DNA of 64,000 bases from Ostrinia nubilalis (taxonomy: Eukaryota > Arthropoda > Insecta > Lepidoptera > Crambidae). The DNA lies in the NCBI RefSeq assembly GCF_963855985.1, contig NC_087091.1, forward strand, positions 14,328,154-14,392,153, read 5' to 3'. The translations under genes were made by a program, and so were the position numbers. This document shows, in pieces, positions 22,961 through 33,957 of this stretch. The notes beneath the pieces are model-generated. The model ran no database searches. It was not told the origin of the DNA and was given only the letters and a program-made list of their open reading frames with translations. Position 1 is the first letter of the stretch, and each line of letters begins with the position of its first letter.

Positions 22961-23041
22961 GAATCTTTATTTACAATAAACAGATTTTTTTTAAAACTAA
23001 GGCAAACTTAACTCTACACAAAATAAAAATATAAACTTATT

Positions 23042-23290
23042 TTACTCAAAAATAAAAGTGTGTCCGTGAGGCAAAGAGGCGAGAATGCTGGCTGCATTTC
23101 CTCGCTGAATGGCAATACTAAGCCTTTGTGCAAGGAAAGAGCCAGCATTTAGATTTTCCAAAATTTTAATTAATTTAGGGGAAATGGTCCGAAACAGTAA
23201 TTTAGCATTCGGTCCCCAAGGTCCGAAGTGGCAACATAGACCGTGGTGACCGAATTTTGCCAGCAATCCTTTTTGATATCTTGTTTGTGG
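23042..23290 (-). pseudogene. Non-LTR retrotransposon ORF2 C-terminal fragment
   Basis: On the minus strand the frame 23266-23042 contains FGPWGPNAKLLFRTISPKLI, then SFLAQRLSIAIQRGNAASIL and a stop. This spacing of a GPWG motif and an AQR-SIAIQRGNAAS motif is a recurrent C-terminal signature in insect non-LTR reverse transcriptases, though I cannot fix the clade. The rest of the ORF is absent, so it is a truncated remnant. It could alternatively belong to a domesticated tail, but no flanking gene supports that. Confidence 0.6.
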
Positions 23291-23526
23291 TTTTTTTCTT
23301 TTTATTGTTATTGTTTCTTTACCTTTTGAAGTACTGTATTGTGATTTGTGACCTACTCTGTTTTGGTTTTATTTTAAGTTTCCTTAAAGCTTCTGCATAT
23401 TTACCACCTGGCCCTATCCCAGTCAGTATACAGTCCACTCGTTCGCGGGTCAGAACATTTAATTTTGTGCGCTTTTAAACCATGCTTGTTAGACTTTGTG
23501 TTTCAATATTGCAGCCTTATTAGTCA

Positions 23527-23745
23527 CTCGCAATTCCTCATACTTTAATACTCTTTGCGTCTATTCAGGCTTATTAATTTTCAGTATAACTTAAGCGGGG
23601 CTTGTTTCTAAGATGTTCTTTGTCATAATAATTTTATTGTGCTAAAAATAGCCTGCTTTACTCTTTGCAACATACCTACAAACTTATTAATTTGCTTCTA
23701 CATTAACGGAGGCGATTCTGTTTGTCAGAGCAATTTTATTGTGCT
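23527..23745 (+). repeat. Direct repeat flanking a LINE fragment, copies 2 and 3
   Basis: Copy 2 (23527-23650) and a weaker copy 3 (23665-23745) both end in AATTTTATTGTGCT. They match the motifs of 22863-22960. The arrangement copy-LINE-copy-copy could come from insertion into a repeat or from segmental duplication. Confidence 0.55.
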
Positions 23746-23769
23746 TTTTTTAAAGGGTTGAAGAAAATG

Positions 23770-24415
23770 TAGGTCTGTACTCTAAAAAGTGTGCCATTGT
23801 TGCTAGATATAGATGCAGAAGCTGTAATCTTTATTTAACTTACGCAAATCGACGTTTGCATGATTTTATTTTGCATCAAGAATTACTCACTAGGTACCTC
23901 AAACTCTATGAAAAAGTAGCAAAACAATGTACTTACTTGTGTGCTAATAAGTAAACTTAGCCTAAATTGTATCTATACTTTGACAAGTTGAACTGTATTT
24001 ACATCCAGATATGGTTTAACATTTATTTGTGAATTGTACAGCAATAAAGAGGATTGCTTTTGTATCTAACTGAATACTCCTGCTTTGTACCTGTTCCCTT
24101 TTGTCTTACAGAATTAATACCATACACCCACTGACTCAAGTTTGAATTTCCGAATTGATATGCATCCAGATCGGGTAAATTCAGGAATATCCGGGTCTTC
24201 GTACCGGGAAACTGTAGTTAGTTAGTGATAATATGATTTATATCCTCCCGTACCTAAATGTGATGGAATTTTCCGGGCGCAGGAGAAAGTTTGACAGTTA
24301 TTTAGTGAAGACTGATAGGTACTATGCCTGTAGTTTCTTTACCGGAAAATATTTAACTTGGGTTTCATTTCCATTCCATTCTGTCAAAGTAAAGTTGAGC
24401 TTTAAATATAAGTGT
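23770..24415. other. No recognisable gene
   Basis: AT-rich, nothing supported. Confidence 0.45.
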
Positions 24416-24531
24416 GGGTTGCACCATCTTACTTTAACTTTGACAAACGTCAAAAATCTGCCAAAATCCATACAAAATGCACCGGTTAATGTCATAGTTA
24501 CCGTTAAACTTGGTAGTGCAACTCAGCCTAA
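24416..24531 (+). mobile_element. Palindromic GCACCATCTTA MITE, copy A
   Basis: Starts GGGTTGCACCATCTTACTTT and ends with the inverted GGTAGTGCAACTCAGCCTAA. The core shared by the family includes TTGACAAACGTCAAAAATCT and the dyad-like GCACCGGTTAATGTCATAG. About 116 bp, non-coding. Other copies lie at 27821, 44780, 54829 and, interrupted, at 15761. Confidence 0.75.
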
Positions 24532-24624
24532 GTTTCGAGTGAAGTTGAAATCTCACAAACAGTTTTAGTGCTATGGCTAATATCAAACGATTAGAACTTA
24601 TGTGCTAGATGTGTATGTAGTTGT

Positions 24625-24890
24625 CGGCCGTTTGGTGTAGTGGTTCGAATCGGACTACTATTCCGGAGGTTGCGGGTTCGATTCCCGCACAGTACAAACA
24701 TTTGTGTGCATGAACATATTTGTTTGTATTGGACTGGGTGTTTTCTATGTATAATATGTATGTATTTACAAAAAAAAAGTATTTAAGTATGTTTATATCC
24801 GTTGTCTAGTACCCATAGTACAAGCTTTGCTTAGTTTGGGACTAGAAGCGCAGTGTAAAATGTCCATGGATATTTATTTATATTCATTAT
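24625..24890 (+). mobile_element. tRNA-derived SINE family S1, copy 1
   Basis: The 5' part (24625-24698) resembles a tRNA: A-box-like GTTTGGTGTAGTGGTTCGAA and B-box GGTTCGATTCCC. The tRNA-unrelated body contains TTGTATTGGACTGGGTGTTT, GTATTTACAAAAAAAAAGTA and TAGTTTGGGACTAGAAGCGC, then a TATTTATTTAT tail. The same structure occurs at 29042-29319 and on the minus strand at 55967-56222. A Pol III promoter would be internal to the A and B boxes. Confidence 0.85.
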
Positions 24891-27820
24891 TTATTATTCA
24901 TTATATTCATAGATAAAATTAAACTTTTAAAAAGCTCTTCAATCCGTTAGGTCGACACTCGAGACAGTACGTGACGATTCAAGTGCAACCAGCTAAGCGA
25001 AGCAAGCGAGCTAAGGACTTAGGTACAGGCGTCTTAGTAACATAACCTAAGATAATGTGAAATTCGCAAGCAAGCCTTGCTTTTCCAACTGTCATAGTCA
25101 TAAAGGATTTTCCATATCCTTAGGAATCCGATCTTAGCTGTAATACAAGCATTAAGTTTAGTGTAGATTTGAGTATAAGATTGTTGGAGTTTTCTTTGAA
25201 TCGCAATATTGAAGATCACGAACCAAAAGCACCTTGTTTCTGTTACAAATCCAATCAGATAGAGAGCGTGTCGCACAAATAATGAAACTTGAAAGTTCAA
25301 TATTATTAGCTTTACACAATCTGATCTTATTACTTTAATAATAAATCCTTTGCCATCGATCCCGTATCAGTCATTTCTAGGGATTCGCGTTCTATTAAAT
25401 CCTGGCTAGATTAAATCCTAACAATAAACCTCCTTTGCTGAGCTTACCTCAGTATAACGAGTCTGAACCACTTGCTTGAAGAATATTGAATTGCATCGTT
25501 TGGCTTAATCTCCAATTAGTTTAGGTAGCTCGAAGTTTTATTACTACAGCATCTAACTCTAAGAGAGGGATTCGCGAAGTTTAATTTATTCTAAAGTAAT
25601 GAAATATCTAAGCCAGCGCTACAATATGGATTTAGATTAAAGTCTGGTTTAATGTTTTTGTTTAATTATGCAAAAAATTAAAAGCATTAAATATCATCTT
25701 GTGGATCGGCTTATTAACGAAAACCCTATAGTAAAAGCGATAGGTATAAAGCTTACGAGTGATTGCAAAAAGTGAAAATTGTACTCTATAGAAAACCCAT
25801 TGCCAAAGACTGGTGGTTCCTAAAAAAAACAATAGCGTACTTGAAATTGGATAGTTAACCTTTCAAAGGAGAACTGTATTGACTTGTTGCTCTTTCACTC
25901 TTGTGCATTCCAGCATAAAGTGCCTCTAAATATGAATGGAACTGAAACGTACGTGTTACGAACGGATCAATAGAAGCTAGAAGCGGTAATGAAAATTATT
26001 CTTGGCGTAGACGTGTAAAGAGAAGACCAGCTAGCCATTTTATCGTCTTGTCGAGGCATTTCATCGAATTTGGACGATTAGCCCTTCCATTTGTCGTCTA
26101 AAATCGACGGTAATATTATATCATAGAGCGCATCCTGCCTGGCAAAACTGACGTTACTATTAAAATAAAGTAGAAAGTGTCAATGTGAGAATATTGACGG
26201 ACGAAGTAGGGACTGTCAACGCGGATGAAAAATGGTAGCACAGGACATAAATAACCCTTCAGAAAAGGACAGTACCCGTGTTGCCCTACTTTGAAGACTT
26301 GTCACGTTGTTTACTAAGGTAGTAAAAGGTAATATATTGGAAAAATGGCCTCGAAGCACGGGAATTCACCTTATTGCAGTAGGTATATGTATGATAAATG
26401 GGTTTGTCAAGTCAGCCAAGCGGACTGGAAAATGACATTGCTTCAAGCATTTACATACTAGACCGAGCGAAACATGGACTGAATCCATTTGATTGAATGG
26501 CAACAGCGAATATCTAGTTTTACAACCTTGTTTGTGAAATTCTGTCCTTGAGGATATATTCATTCATTGTCTTGGGTAAACTTCAGTGATTTAATTTAAA
26601 GTAAGTAAGTATTTGTATGAGCTCCCAGTTAAAAACTGCGTATTGGCTTACGTCATTGTGATACTTAAAATAGGCTTAACGCTTTCCTGTTCCATTACAT
26701 TCACAACTGGGAGATACAAGTTTCGGTAGAGATTTGTCTCAGTTTTAAAGGCGATTATACGTGAGCCCTAATTTTAATTTAAAAAGCGTCTTTATTAAGC
26801 TTAATCTAGGGATTTAAGCATCGTTGTAATAACCCTTTGATGTGATCTAACAATGCTTGCTAAAGACTACAGGCCGAGTGAGCTCGACCCGACTCAACAA
26901 GTGAGAGCGCCCTTCACACCGCGCTTAGCGATTAATAGCTGACTGACGTTTGAGTAGGTTAAGGGCTTCTAGACAATGTTCCATTTGTGACAGATTCAAT
27001 TTCGTGATCGTTTCGCTGCGACCCTAAGTTGTACAAGATTTTCAGTGTTGTAAGGGTTCTAAGAAGAGAGATAGTTTTATGCAGTTTACACACCAAACTC
27101 GACTTTTGACATGTTTTCAAAAAATGTAATTGAAAATCTAAGTAGGTACCTACGTCGAAATGATTCTTTTGACATAAAGCCAAGCCACCGGTGTGTAGAG
27201 TCCTTAACACCAGCTACTTAACTTTTTCTATTTTATAACTGAACGAGGCTTGATTCTTAATACGTTTAATTTGTTACTTTAAACTTTCCAAATTGCCTGC
27301 TGAACGTGCTGCATTGCTGTGGTGAGGCTTAAATTTCAAATCCCGCTTGGGGCCAACGCCAATCTAAAACTTTTTTTAAATTAGTTAGATTTACCATATA
27401 TCTAAAATTGAATCCTGTTAAATCAGTTTTATAGAATTACCTACAAAATAACTAACGTGAAAACTCCATCAATTACTCTCACTTTGTACATATTTGAGCA
27501 GTTATCTTGGTAGTTAAGACTATCTTCGGAAAGGGCCTCTCAATTATTCAATCATGACTATGTTAATCGTCCCTTTATAGCAGCCCCTCGTTTGTTATTT
27601 CAAAGGTGTTTTCGTTTAAGCTGCTTCCTGGAATCTCTAATTGGTGTACGGTTGTTTTTGCAAAGTGGAACGTATTTCATAATTGCCACAGTTCTTAACT
27701 TGATGTCTGCCTGATAGGTTAAAAGATTTATTTTTGTTTACAGACCACAAAAATTGAAAAAATATTTAGGGAAATGTCAGATCTAGAATGAAAAGCTGAC
27801 ATAGGGGGGATTTCCAAACT
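24891..27820. other. No recognisable gene
   Basis: Almost 3 kb of AT-rich sequence with only short frames. A stretch at 27228-27260 shares GAGGCTTGATTCTTAA with the repeat at 22863. Confidence 0.5.
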
Positions 27821-27946
27821 AAGGCTGAGTTGCACTACCAAATTTTAACCGTAACTATTACGATGATAACCGGTACTTTTTGTATAGATTTTGACTGATT
27901 TTTGACCTTTGTAAAAGTTAAAGTAAGATGGTGCAACCCAGCCTAA
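27821..27946 (-). mobile_element. Palindromic GCACCATCTTA MITE, copy B
   Basis: Begins AAGGCTGAGTTGCACTACCA and ends AAGATGGTGCAACCCAGCC. TAA lies at each border, in line with a TWA target duplication (PIF/Harbinger-like). Internal CGGT-AAATTTTAACCG-type motifs match the other copies in the opposite orientation. Confidence 0.75.
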
Positions 27947-29041
27947 ATGTCAATTTAAACTAGCGATCAACGTGAGTCCACTTTTTGTATTAAGGGGGAA
28001 AGTTTTACACTGTGGCATCTTATGTACATTGTAATAGGTACTATTTTACAAAAAATTTTTTTGTTTGATATGCTGTCCACCTTTGATGTCATGGAAGCGT
28101 AACTTCATTCTCGTGTTCGTTATCTTGAAGTTTAATATGAGTCTTTTTCTAATTAATTGTTTTTTGTTTCAGGTACGTTCTACTTCTACCATGTTGGTGC
28201 TGTTAAGTATACTAACAGTTGTTTATTTAAATTTTATCGTTTTGTTAATGAGTTTATTAGCTTGAGAGCAAACGTTCTATAGGAGATGGCGTGCTGAAAA
28301 CGGTTTCATGTAAATGGGTACAACGTATTGCGGTGCTTGGTTTTTGTTGTCATGTTAAAATACAACATCGGTAGGCATAATTAGTGTTCTGCATAACGTG
28401 GAAAATCTTCGTATATAAAAAAAGCTACAAGTCTTGGAGCCAATTCACCAATGTTCAAATAAATCAAGTAATGAAATTGTGTCGGCACACGCGAATGTTT
28501 TTATCTGAAGTATCATGATAAAAATTGTCAGTCAAACACAGATCATTCAGCACCAATTTAAGTTTACTACCTACCTATTCGACACTAAAAATATTCGGTC
28601 CCTTCCTTTAAGTAACTACAGTGAAAGAAAAATATTCCACTAAATATTCCTCTAGATTAAATCACTGTAAAACATAAAAACAACCCGAAATAGAAATCAT
28701 AACATTGTAGGGCGGCAAAGTAATTAATGAAAGTTACCAGTCGTTGACCTCGGCCGTATTCATTTAAAAAGAAAGCGAAAACTAGACTTCTCTACGAGCG
28801 TGGATTTACATAAAATATGTAATGAATTTAAGTGTAACATACGAGGGTACGTTTGATACCGCTTACTTTGCGCGGTAGAGCGTTCAATTTAACTATTGTT
28901 TGACCTTGATAGGAAACTTCTAGCGTTTATACCTACGGTTAGTTATTGAAGAGTTTATAATGTTAACTAGCTTCTACCCGCGCTGGAAAATTTGTATTTT
29001 TTTATGCTTACAAGGCAAGTATTTCTTAAATTACAACATCG
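27947..29041. other. No recognisable gene
   Basis: AT-rich. A polypyrimidine-AG motif at about 28160-28172 resembles a splice acceptor, but no adjoining coding frame is convincing. Confidence 0.5.
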
Positions 29042-29319
29042 GTAGCCGTTTGGTGTAGTGGTTCGAATTGGACCACTATTCCGGGGGTTGCGGGTTCGAT
29101 TCCCGCACAGTACAAACATTTGTGTGCATGAACATATTTGTTTGTATTGGACTGGGTGTTTTCTATGTATAATATGTATGTATTTACAAAAAAAAAAAAA
29201 GTATTTAAGTATGTTTATATCCGTTGTCTAGTACCCATAGTACAAGCTTTGCTTAGTTTGGGGCTAGCGGCGCAGTGTAAAATGTCCAAGGATATTTATT
29301 ATTATTATTATTATTATTT
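29042..29319 (+). mobile_element. tRNA-derived SINE family S1, copy 2 with (ATT)n tail
   Basis: Nearly identical to 24625-24890 from GCCGTTTGGTGTAGTGGTTC through TTTGGGGCTAGCGGCGCAGT. It ends in ATTATTATT repeats at 29296-29319. The microsatellite tail and intact B-box suggest a younger insertion than the minus-strand copy. Confidence 0.87.
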
Positions 29320-30046
29320 GACTGCAATGGCACCTGGTGCAGTCTAGGATGATATGGTACATATCTGACCTGTAAGTGCCTATTCACTCTCGCTCTGAAA
29401 AGGCCCGGATTATACTTCCTTTTAACAGCGAAAGAACTTTTCCAATAGCGTGGTTCTGAAATTATCTTCCACATAAAAGCTAACAAAAGCTGCCGAACCA
29501 AGTAGGTACCAAGGTTGCTCATTTAGCCAAGTGGGTGAACAGTATGGACTAGTAATAAATAAGGCTAATAGAGCCCCTTATCTTTAATTCTGCGCTTTTT
29601 CCGTAAATGGGGTCTAAACACCACAAAACTTAACAATTACTATTGAGTATCAAAAACAGTTACATCAAATGTTCACCTCCTACTTTGCTATGTGCTACAA
29701 TAGTATAATAAGGACATGGCGCACAATTTTTGTTGAAGATGCCAAAAAAAACTACAAAAAATTAGAATGAATACTGTATTTTTACTTTTTTGATATCTTT
29801 AAAAATGACTGAAATATTCAAGCTCAAAGTGCGCTCTTCCGCTAGGAGCGATTTTCCGCGCGGATTTAGAATATGTGACGTAGTAACATGAAAAGCTGCA
29901 TGTAAGATATTATCTGTGTACAATGGTTAGAATGGTTAGTAGGGGTGCCGAAGCGGGGATTTCGGGACTTACTAAAGAGTGGCAGACTAACTTACAAGGA
30001 AATACTTTGTACCTGGTTGATTACCTCTAAGTATGAATTTTTGATA
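29320..30046. other. No recognisable gene
   Basis: The region upstream of the LINE remnant holds no supported frame. It may include degenerated upstream LINE sequence. Confidence 0.4.
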
Positions 30047-30049
30047 TAA

Positions 30050-30832
30050 AACGGCATTAGTCAATTATTTGCGGCAACGGCATTGTTTAATATTTGTCAA
30101 AATAAACTTGACTGTAATGAACTAACTAATCAATTGCATTATCGCGTCCCTAGCCGGTCTCAACGTATCCGTGACACTCATGTACATCGTTTATTTATGC
30201 CCAGATCATGTCGAACTAATGCCGGAAAGCGTGCCCCACTTCATCGTCTTATGGAGTCATACAATACATATTTTGCAGATATAGATTTGTTTAAACTTAC
30301 GCCAATAGCTTTTAAAAAGGAAGTACGTCTTAAATTGGAGGAATTTATGTCTTAATTTAATATACTTAGCTACCTGAATTAAACCTAAGGATTGTAAAAT
30401 TTATAATTTTATAATTTTGTTAAATTTAGTACTCAGATTTTGAACAGTAAACTTAGTGGATTTTCAATAGTAAAACTGATAGATCTCATTTAATTAAATT
30501 AAATTCATTGTTTAAATCAGAATATTGTTATAAAATATTATTGTGCTGTGTTAACTGTCTGACTGTTTATATAAATAACTCTGTTCACTTGGAAAATTCC
30601 AATTTAAATGATTTGTGGGAATGAATAGAGGTATCCGTGGCCGTGGGCTCCACTGATTGTTCTGTTCATTTCCATAAATCAGCTAGTGGTGCAAAGAGGC
30701 AATGTTTGTAAGATGGGGATAGCGGTGCGGGTTGTACAATAACTAAATGTCGATGTATAACTTTACTGCATATCTGAATTGTACAATTGTTTGTTATCCT
30801 AAATAAAATAAAATAAAATAAAATAAAATTAG
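30050..30832 (+). pseudogene. Non-LTR retrotransposon 3' end: ORF C-terminus and tail
   Basis: The frame from 30050 (after TAA at 30047) to the stop after 30352 reads ...FNICQNKLDCNEL, HYRVPSRSQRIRDTHVHRLF, PRSCRTNAGKRAPLHRLMES, then an acidic DIDLFKL segment and the end. An HYRVP...R...LHRLM-SYN order followed by DIDL is a pattern I associate with the extreme C-terminus of insect non-LTR elements. The 3' UTR ends in repeated TAAAA units at 30800-30830, a simple-repeat tail. No reverse-transcriptase core remains, so it is a 5'-truncated copy. Clade unresolved. Confidence 0.62.
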
Positions 30833-32256
30833 TTCTTATGCCTCTCACCCAAAAAATACCTCAATTAAGCCCAAATTTGAGACCGCAGCCAAACTTTGAG
30901 TGACGATGGTAACTAGCCTAGATGGAGGTCACATGAAATTGAACTTCTGCTTCTTCATTGATAAAGACTTATCATTTACCATACTTTATCATTTTGTATT
31001 CCATTTTCAAGTCACTTTTTTTCGCTTACTGTTTAAACAAAACGTGGTATTTTTTTAAATCTCAGGTCTTTTGAACGCACATCTGAACGATGTCTGGTTT
31101 TAATTTCTTCAGTTACTCCGTGACCATGGCACTTGCAACAGTGCCGAAATATTGGAAACTCAAAACTAAGGTACATGGTAGCAATCCCGTCAGTAATATA
31201 ATAGGAAAATGTCTTGAAAAATAAGTAAATCGTATATTACTTTATGTAACTAATTTTATTATGTATCATACTTATAACTAATCACTTCATTCAGAACTAG
31301 AAAACGATTCCAAGGATTCCACTTTTCTTCAATAGATGATCAAGATAAAGAGTTATTTATTATAAATTGCTCTTCCACCATTTCAATTATTCTATCTTAC
31401 ATCTTACTTGATGAAATTTTTTTCAATTTTATTTACATGGTCATAACATTTTCACCATTGCTCTGCACCAATTTGTGAGGTACACCTGAAACCCCCGATA
31501 AAGCAGCTATTATAAGAATAATATTTTAAAAAAACCCTCCTGACGCAGTTAGGTAATAAACTAAATGTATCCAATTTCACTTCAACTTACTGTCAACTCA
31601 ACGACGCGCTTTAAAATCAAAGATTGACTTTGAATTATGCCTTATTTTACAATACACATTGAAAACAATATGACTTGCTTGAGCTTTTTCGACTTTTTCA
31701 CAAAAATAACAAATAGGCATGAAGAGATTACAAAATTTCTGCAGCGACTGACAGTTCACTTGATTTACGTTGACAGGTGACAATAAAGCCATAGATATTT
31801 GCCATATGAAAGACACACTTTTCCAATATTTTTGTTTGCCATGAGATTCTGGTACACCTATACCTATCATTTAATGAAAAGATAAACTAAATTTTTTCAG
31901 CACAACGAAAATCTGCTTTGGCGCGTAGCAATGCAACGTGACAACTACAGTTCGGACTTCTTTATGCTTCCACTACACATAAAATAAAACTCGAACTATC
32001 GCACATTTTTTCTTTTTAATTCTAATTCATATTTTTACATTCATTCAATAAAATGTTTTTGAAACCTTCATTCAAAATTCAAAAGTTATTATAATATGAC
32101 AGAACTTATGACCAGACTATGTACATTGAATAAAATATTTTTCTTTTTATCATCAAGCTTAGCAGTCTAATAAGTTACTATGACACTCGAGTTAATCCAC
32201 ATTCAGCACCATAGCCTCCCCTTCTACAAGGCCCTCTACAAATGTCAAAACGTCAC
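30833..32256. other. No recognisable gene
   Basis: AT-rich sequence; frames at 30666-30848 and 31598-31870 lack any family signature. Confidence 0.5.
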
Positions 32257-32523
32257 TTAACCCTTTTAGCACCAGTTCTTTTGTTTTTGAGAAGATGTAC
32301 CCTTTATATCAATTTAATTATAGTCCAGTCGTTTGGTTCAAATTAACGTGGTTACCTGTAAAGTGTTCCGTGAGTTTTGAAAATTGGTGATTAAAATAGA
32401 TTTCGCTATGGTCTCTTTTAGTCTGTTAGTTAAGTGTGATTGCCGCGCTCGTTGCGAAATTGGAAAAATGCTGCCTTAGAGAAAATTTTTGATAGTTACA
32501 TTATTTCCTATTTCGTCGTTCCA

Positions 32524-32935
32524 AATGACGTTCACTGCTGGACAAAGGCGAGAGGCCTTTGGGTTTTCCATAGGTTTTTCATAATGAACAGTTCTGCGCT
32601 GCCCGCATTCAGGTTCTTCCCGCGACCTTTACCAGATCGTCGGTCCACCTGGTAGGAGGCCTGCCCACGCTACGTCTTCCGGCCCGTGGTCGCCACTCAA
32701 GAAATTTTCTGCCCCAATGGCCATCGTCTCTACGAGCTATGTGTCCCGCCCACTGCCACTTGATTTTAGCAATTCTGCGTGCTATGTCGGTCACTTTGGT
32801 TCTCCTGCGGATCTCCTCATTTCTGATTCGATCACGCAGGGAAACCCCGAGCATAGCCCGCTCCATTACCCTTTGGGTGACCTTGAGCCTTCTTATGAGG
32901 CCCATAGTAAGCGACCACGTTTCAGAACCTTAAAC
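32524..32935 (-). pseudogene. RTE-type LINE reverse transcriptase C-terminus
   Basis: On the minus strand the frame reads SETWSLTMGLIRRLKVTQ, then SLRDRIRNEEIRRRTKV, DIARRIAKIKWQWAGHIARR, GRKFLEWRPRAGRRSVGRPP, TRWTDDLVKVAGRT. This is the region downstream of the reverse-transcriptase domain in lepidopteran RTE elements, described in databases as endonuclease-reverse transcriptase. The frame then breaks within the last 30 codons; the terminal WTKA-like 3' segment at 32524-32600 is shifted and has an internal duplication of AGGC/GAGAGGCC. The copy is 5'-truncated and inactive. It lies within the TTAA-flanked candidate element. Confidence 0.88.
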
Positions 32936-32949
32936 TTTCCTATTTATTT

Positions 32950-33285
32950 CACGACTAGCTTTTGCCTGCGGCTTTTCCCGCGTGAAATTTAGTGTCACAG
33001 ATCGGCATAAATTATAGCCTATATATTAATCTGGGTTACAAACAATAATATTGTACAGTTTCAACAAAATCCGTTGAGTACTTTTTGCGTGAAAGAGTAA
33101 CAAACCTGAGACACAGGAATCTTCCTAGTTCAGGTATCAACCCACCAACATTCTTACTTTTTGTTTTTCCTGATTGTTTGTTATCATAATATTATCTGTT
33201 ATGTTGGTGGGAAATAAACATTATTTTACTTTATTTTAAACTTCCAGACATCCAAACTTTCGCATTTATAATAATAGTAGGATGC
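32950..33285 (+). repeat. CCCGCGTGAAATTT-family dispersed repeat with an insert
   Basis: Matches the copy at 57578 (CTTTTGCCTGCGGCTTTTCC, CGCGTGAAATTTAGTGTCAC, AAATTATAGCCTATAT). It continues to GAGTAACAAACCTGAG, and resumes at about 33241 with CATCCAAACTTTCGCATTTA. Between them about 130 bp carry CCCACCAACAT (33141-33151) and its complement ATGTTGGTGGG (33201-33211), so a small hairpin-bearing insert split the repeat. Confidence 0.6.
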
Positions 33286-33957
33286 AATTATGTAATGTAG
33301 AAACAAACAAGACAAAAAAAAATGTATACTTCAGCAACGCGAATTTTTTTATACTTCAGCGTAATATTTAGGACACCCGACAGCGTGTCCTGCCATGATC
33401 AAAGAAAAAAAGAACTCGCAATTTAGCAGGTACATTAATTTGACTGTTTCACAACTCTAAATCTATTTAACTTACATTACATGAAATTTATTACATTTAT
33501 CAAAGCTTCTTAGCTTGTCTATGTCCCAAAAATTATAAAATGAAAAAAGTAGTTGTCAAAAACCTTTTTAAGGCGGATTTTTTTCAATAAGGCGGGCGCG
33601 TGCGCGGCTATAAACGAGGTCACAAAATTCGGAAAGAACATAGCGAAATCTATTTATTCACCAATTTTCAAAAATTCCGGAAAACTTTCCAAGTAAAATT
33701 AACAAATAACTGGACTGTTTACTTGTTATTGAGCACAGAGACACAAACTTGGTTATTTTTATAGAAAATTTATATTTAAGTGCATAAATGTAAAAATGGC
33801 TTCATAGTGCACAAAATTGGCAATAGGTGGCATAATAATGATTACTTTTATAGCGCCTAGTTTGAAATGTGATTAAACGATGACAACTAACAACAGTTGT
33901 CAGTTAGGTAAAATTTTATTTTAGTTGGAAAAAGACAAAAAGTGGTAAATGGGTTAA

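Larger units (their letters stand above)
32261..33953. mobile_element. Candidate piggyBac-like non-autonomous element
   Basis: Both ends abut TTAA (32257-32260 and 33954-33957), the piggyBac target. The termini are CCCTTTTAGCACCAG and, inverted, CCCATTTACCACTTT. Subterminal sequences are also inverted copies: 32319-32418 against 33643-33720 share GAAAATTGGTGA and TAGATTTCGCTATG. No transposase is present. The interior holds an RTE fragment and a dispersed repeat that entered later. The TIR match is imperfect and the copies are unequal distances from the ends, so this is less certain than the element at 37893. Confidence 0.5.

Noticed and set aside
24625..24698. tRNA gene
   Set aside because: A and B boxes are present, but the same sequence continues into a shared 200-bp body and recurs at 29042 and 55967, so it is a SINE head.
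28160..28265. Exon after a splice-acceptor-like site
   Set aside because: The following frame is low-complexity hydrophobic sequence; a similar TTTGTTTCAGGTACGTT string at 9766 also lacks an exon.
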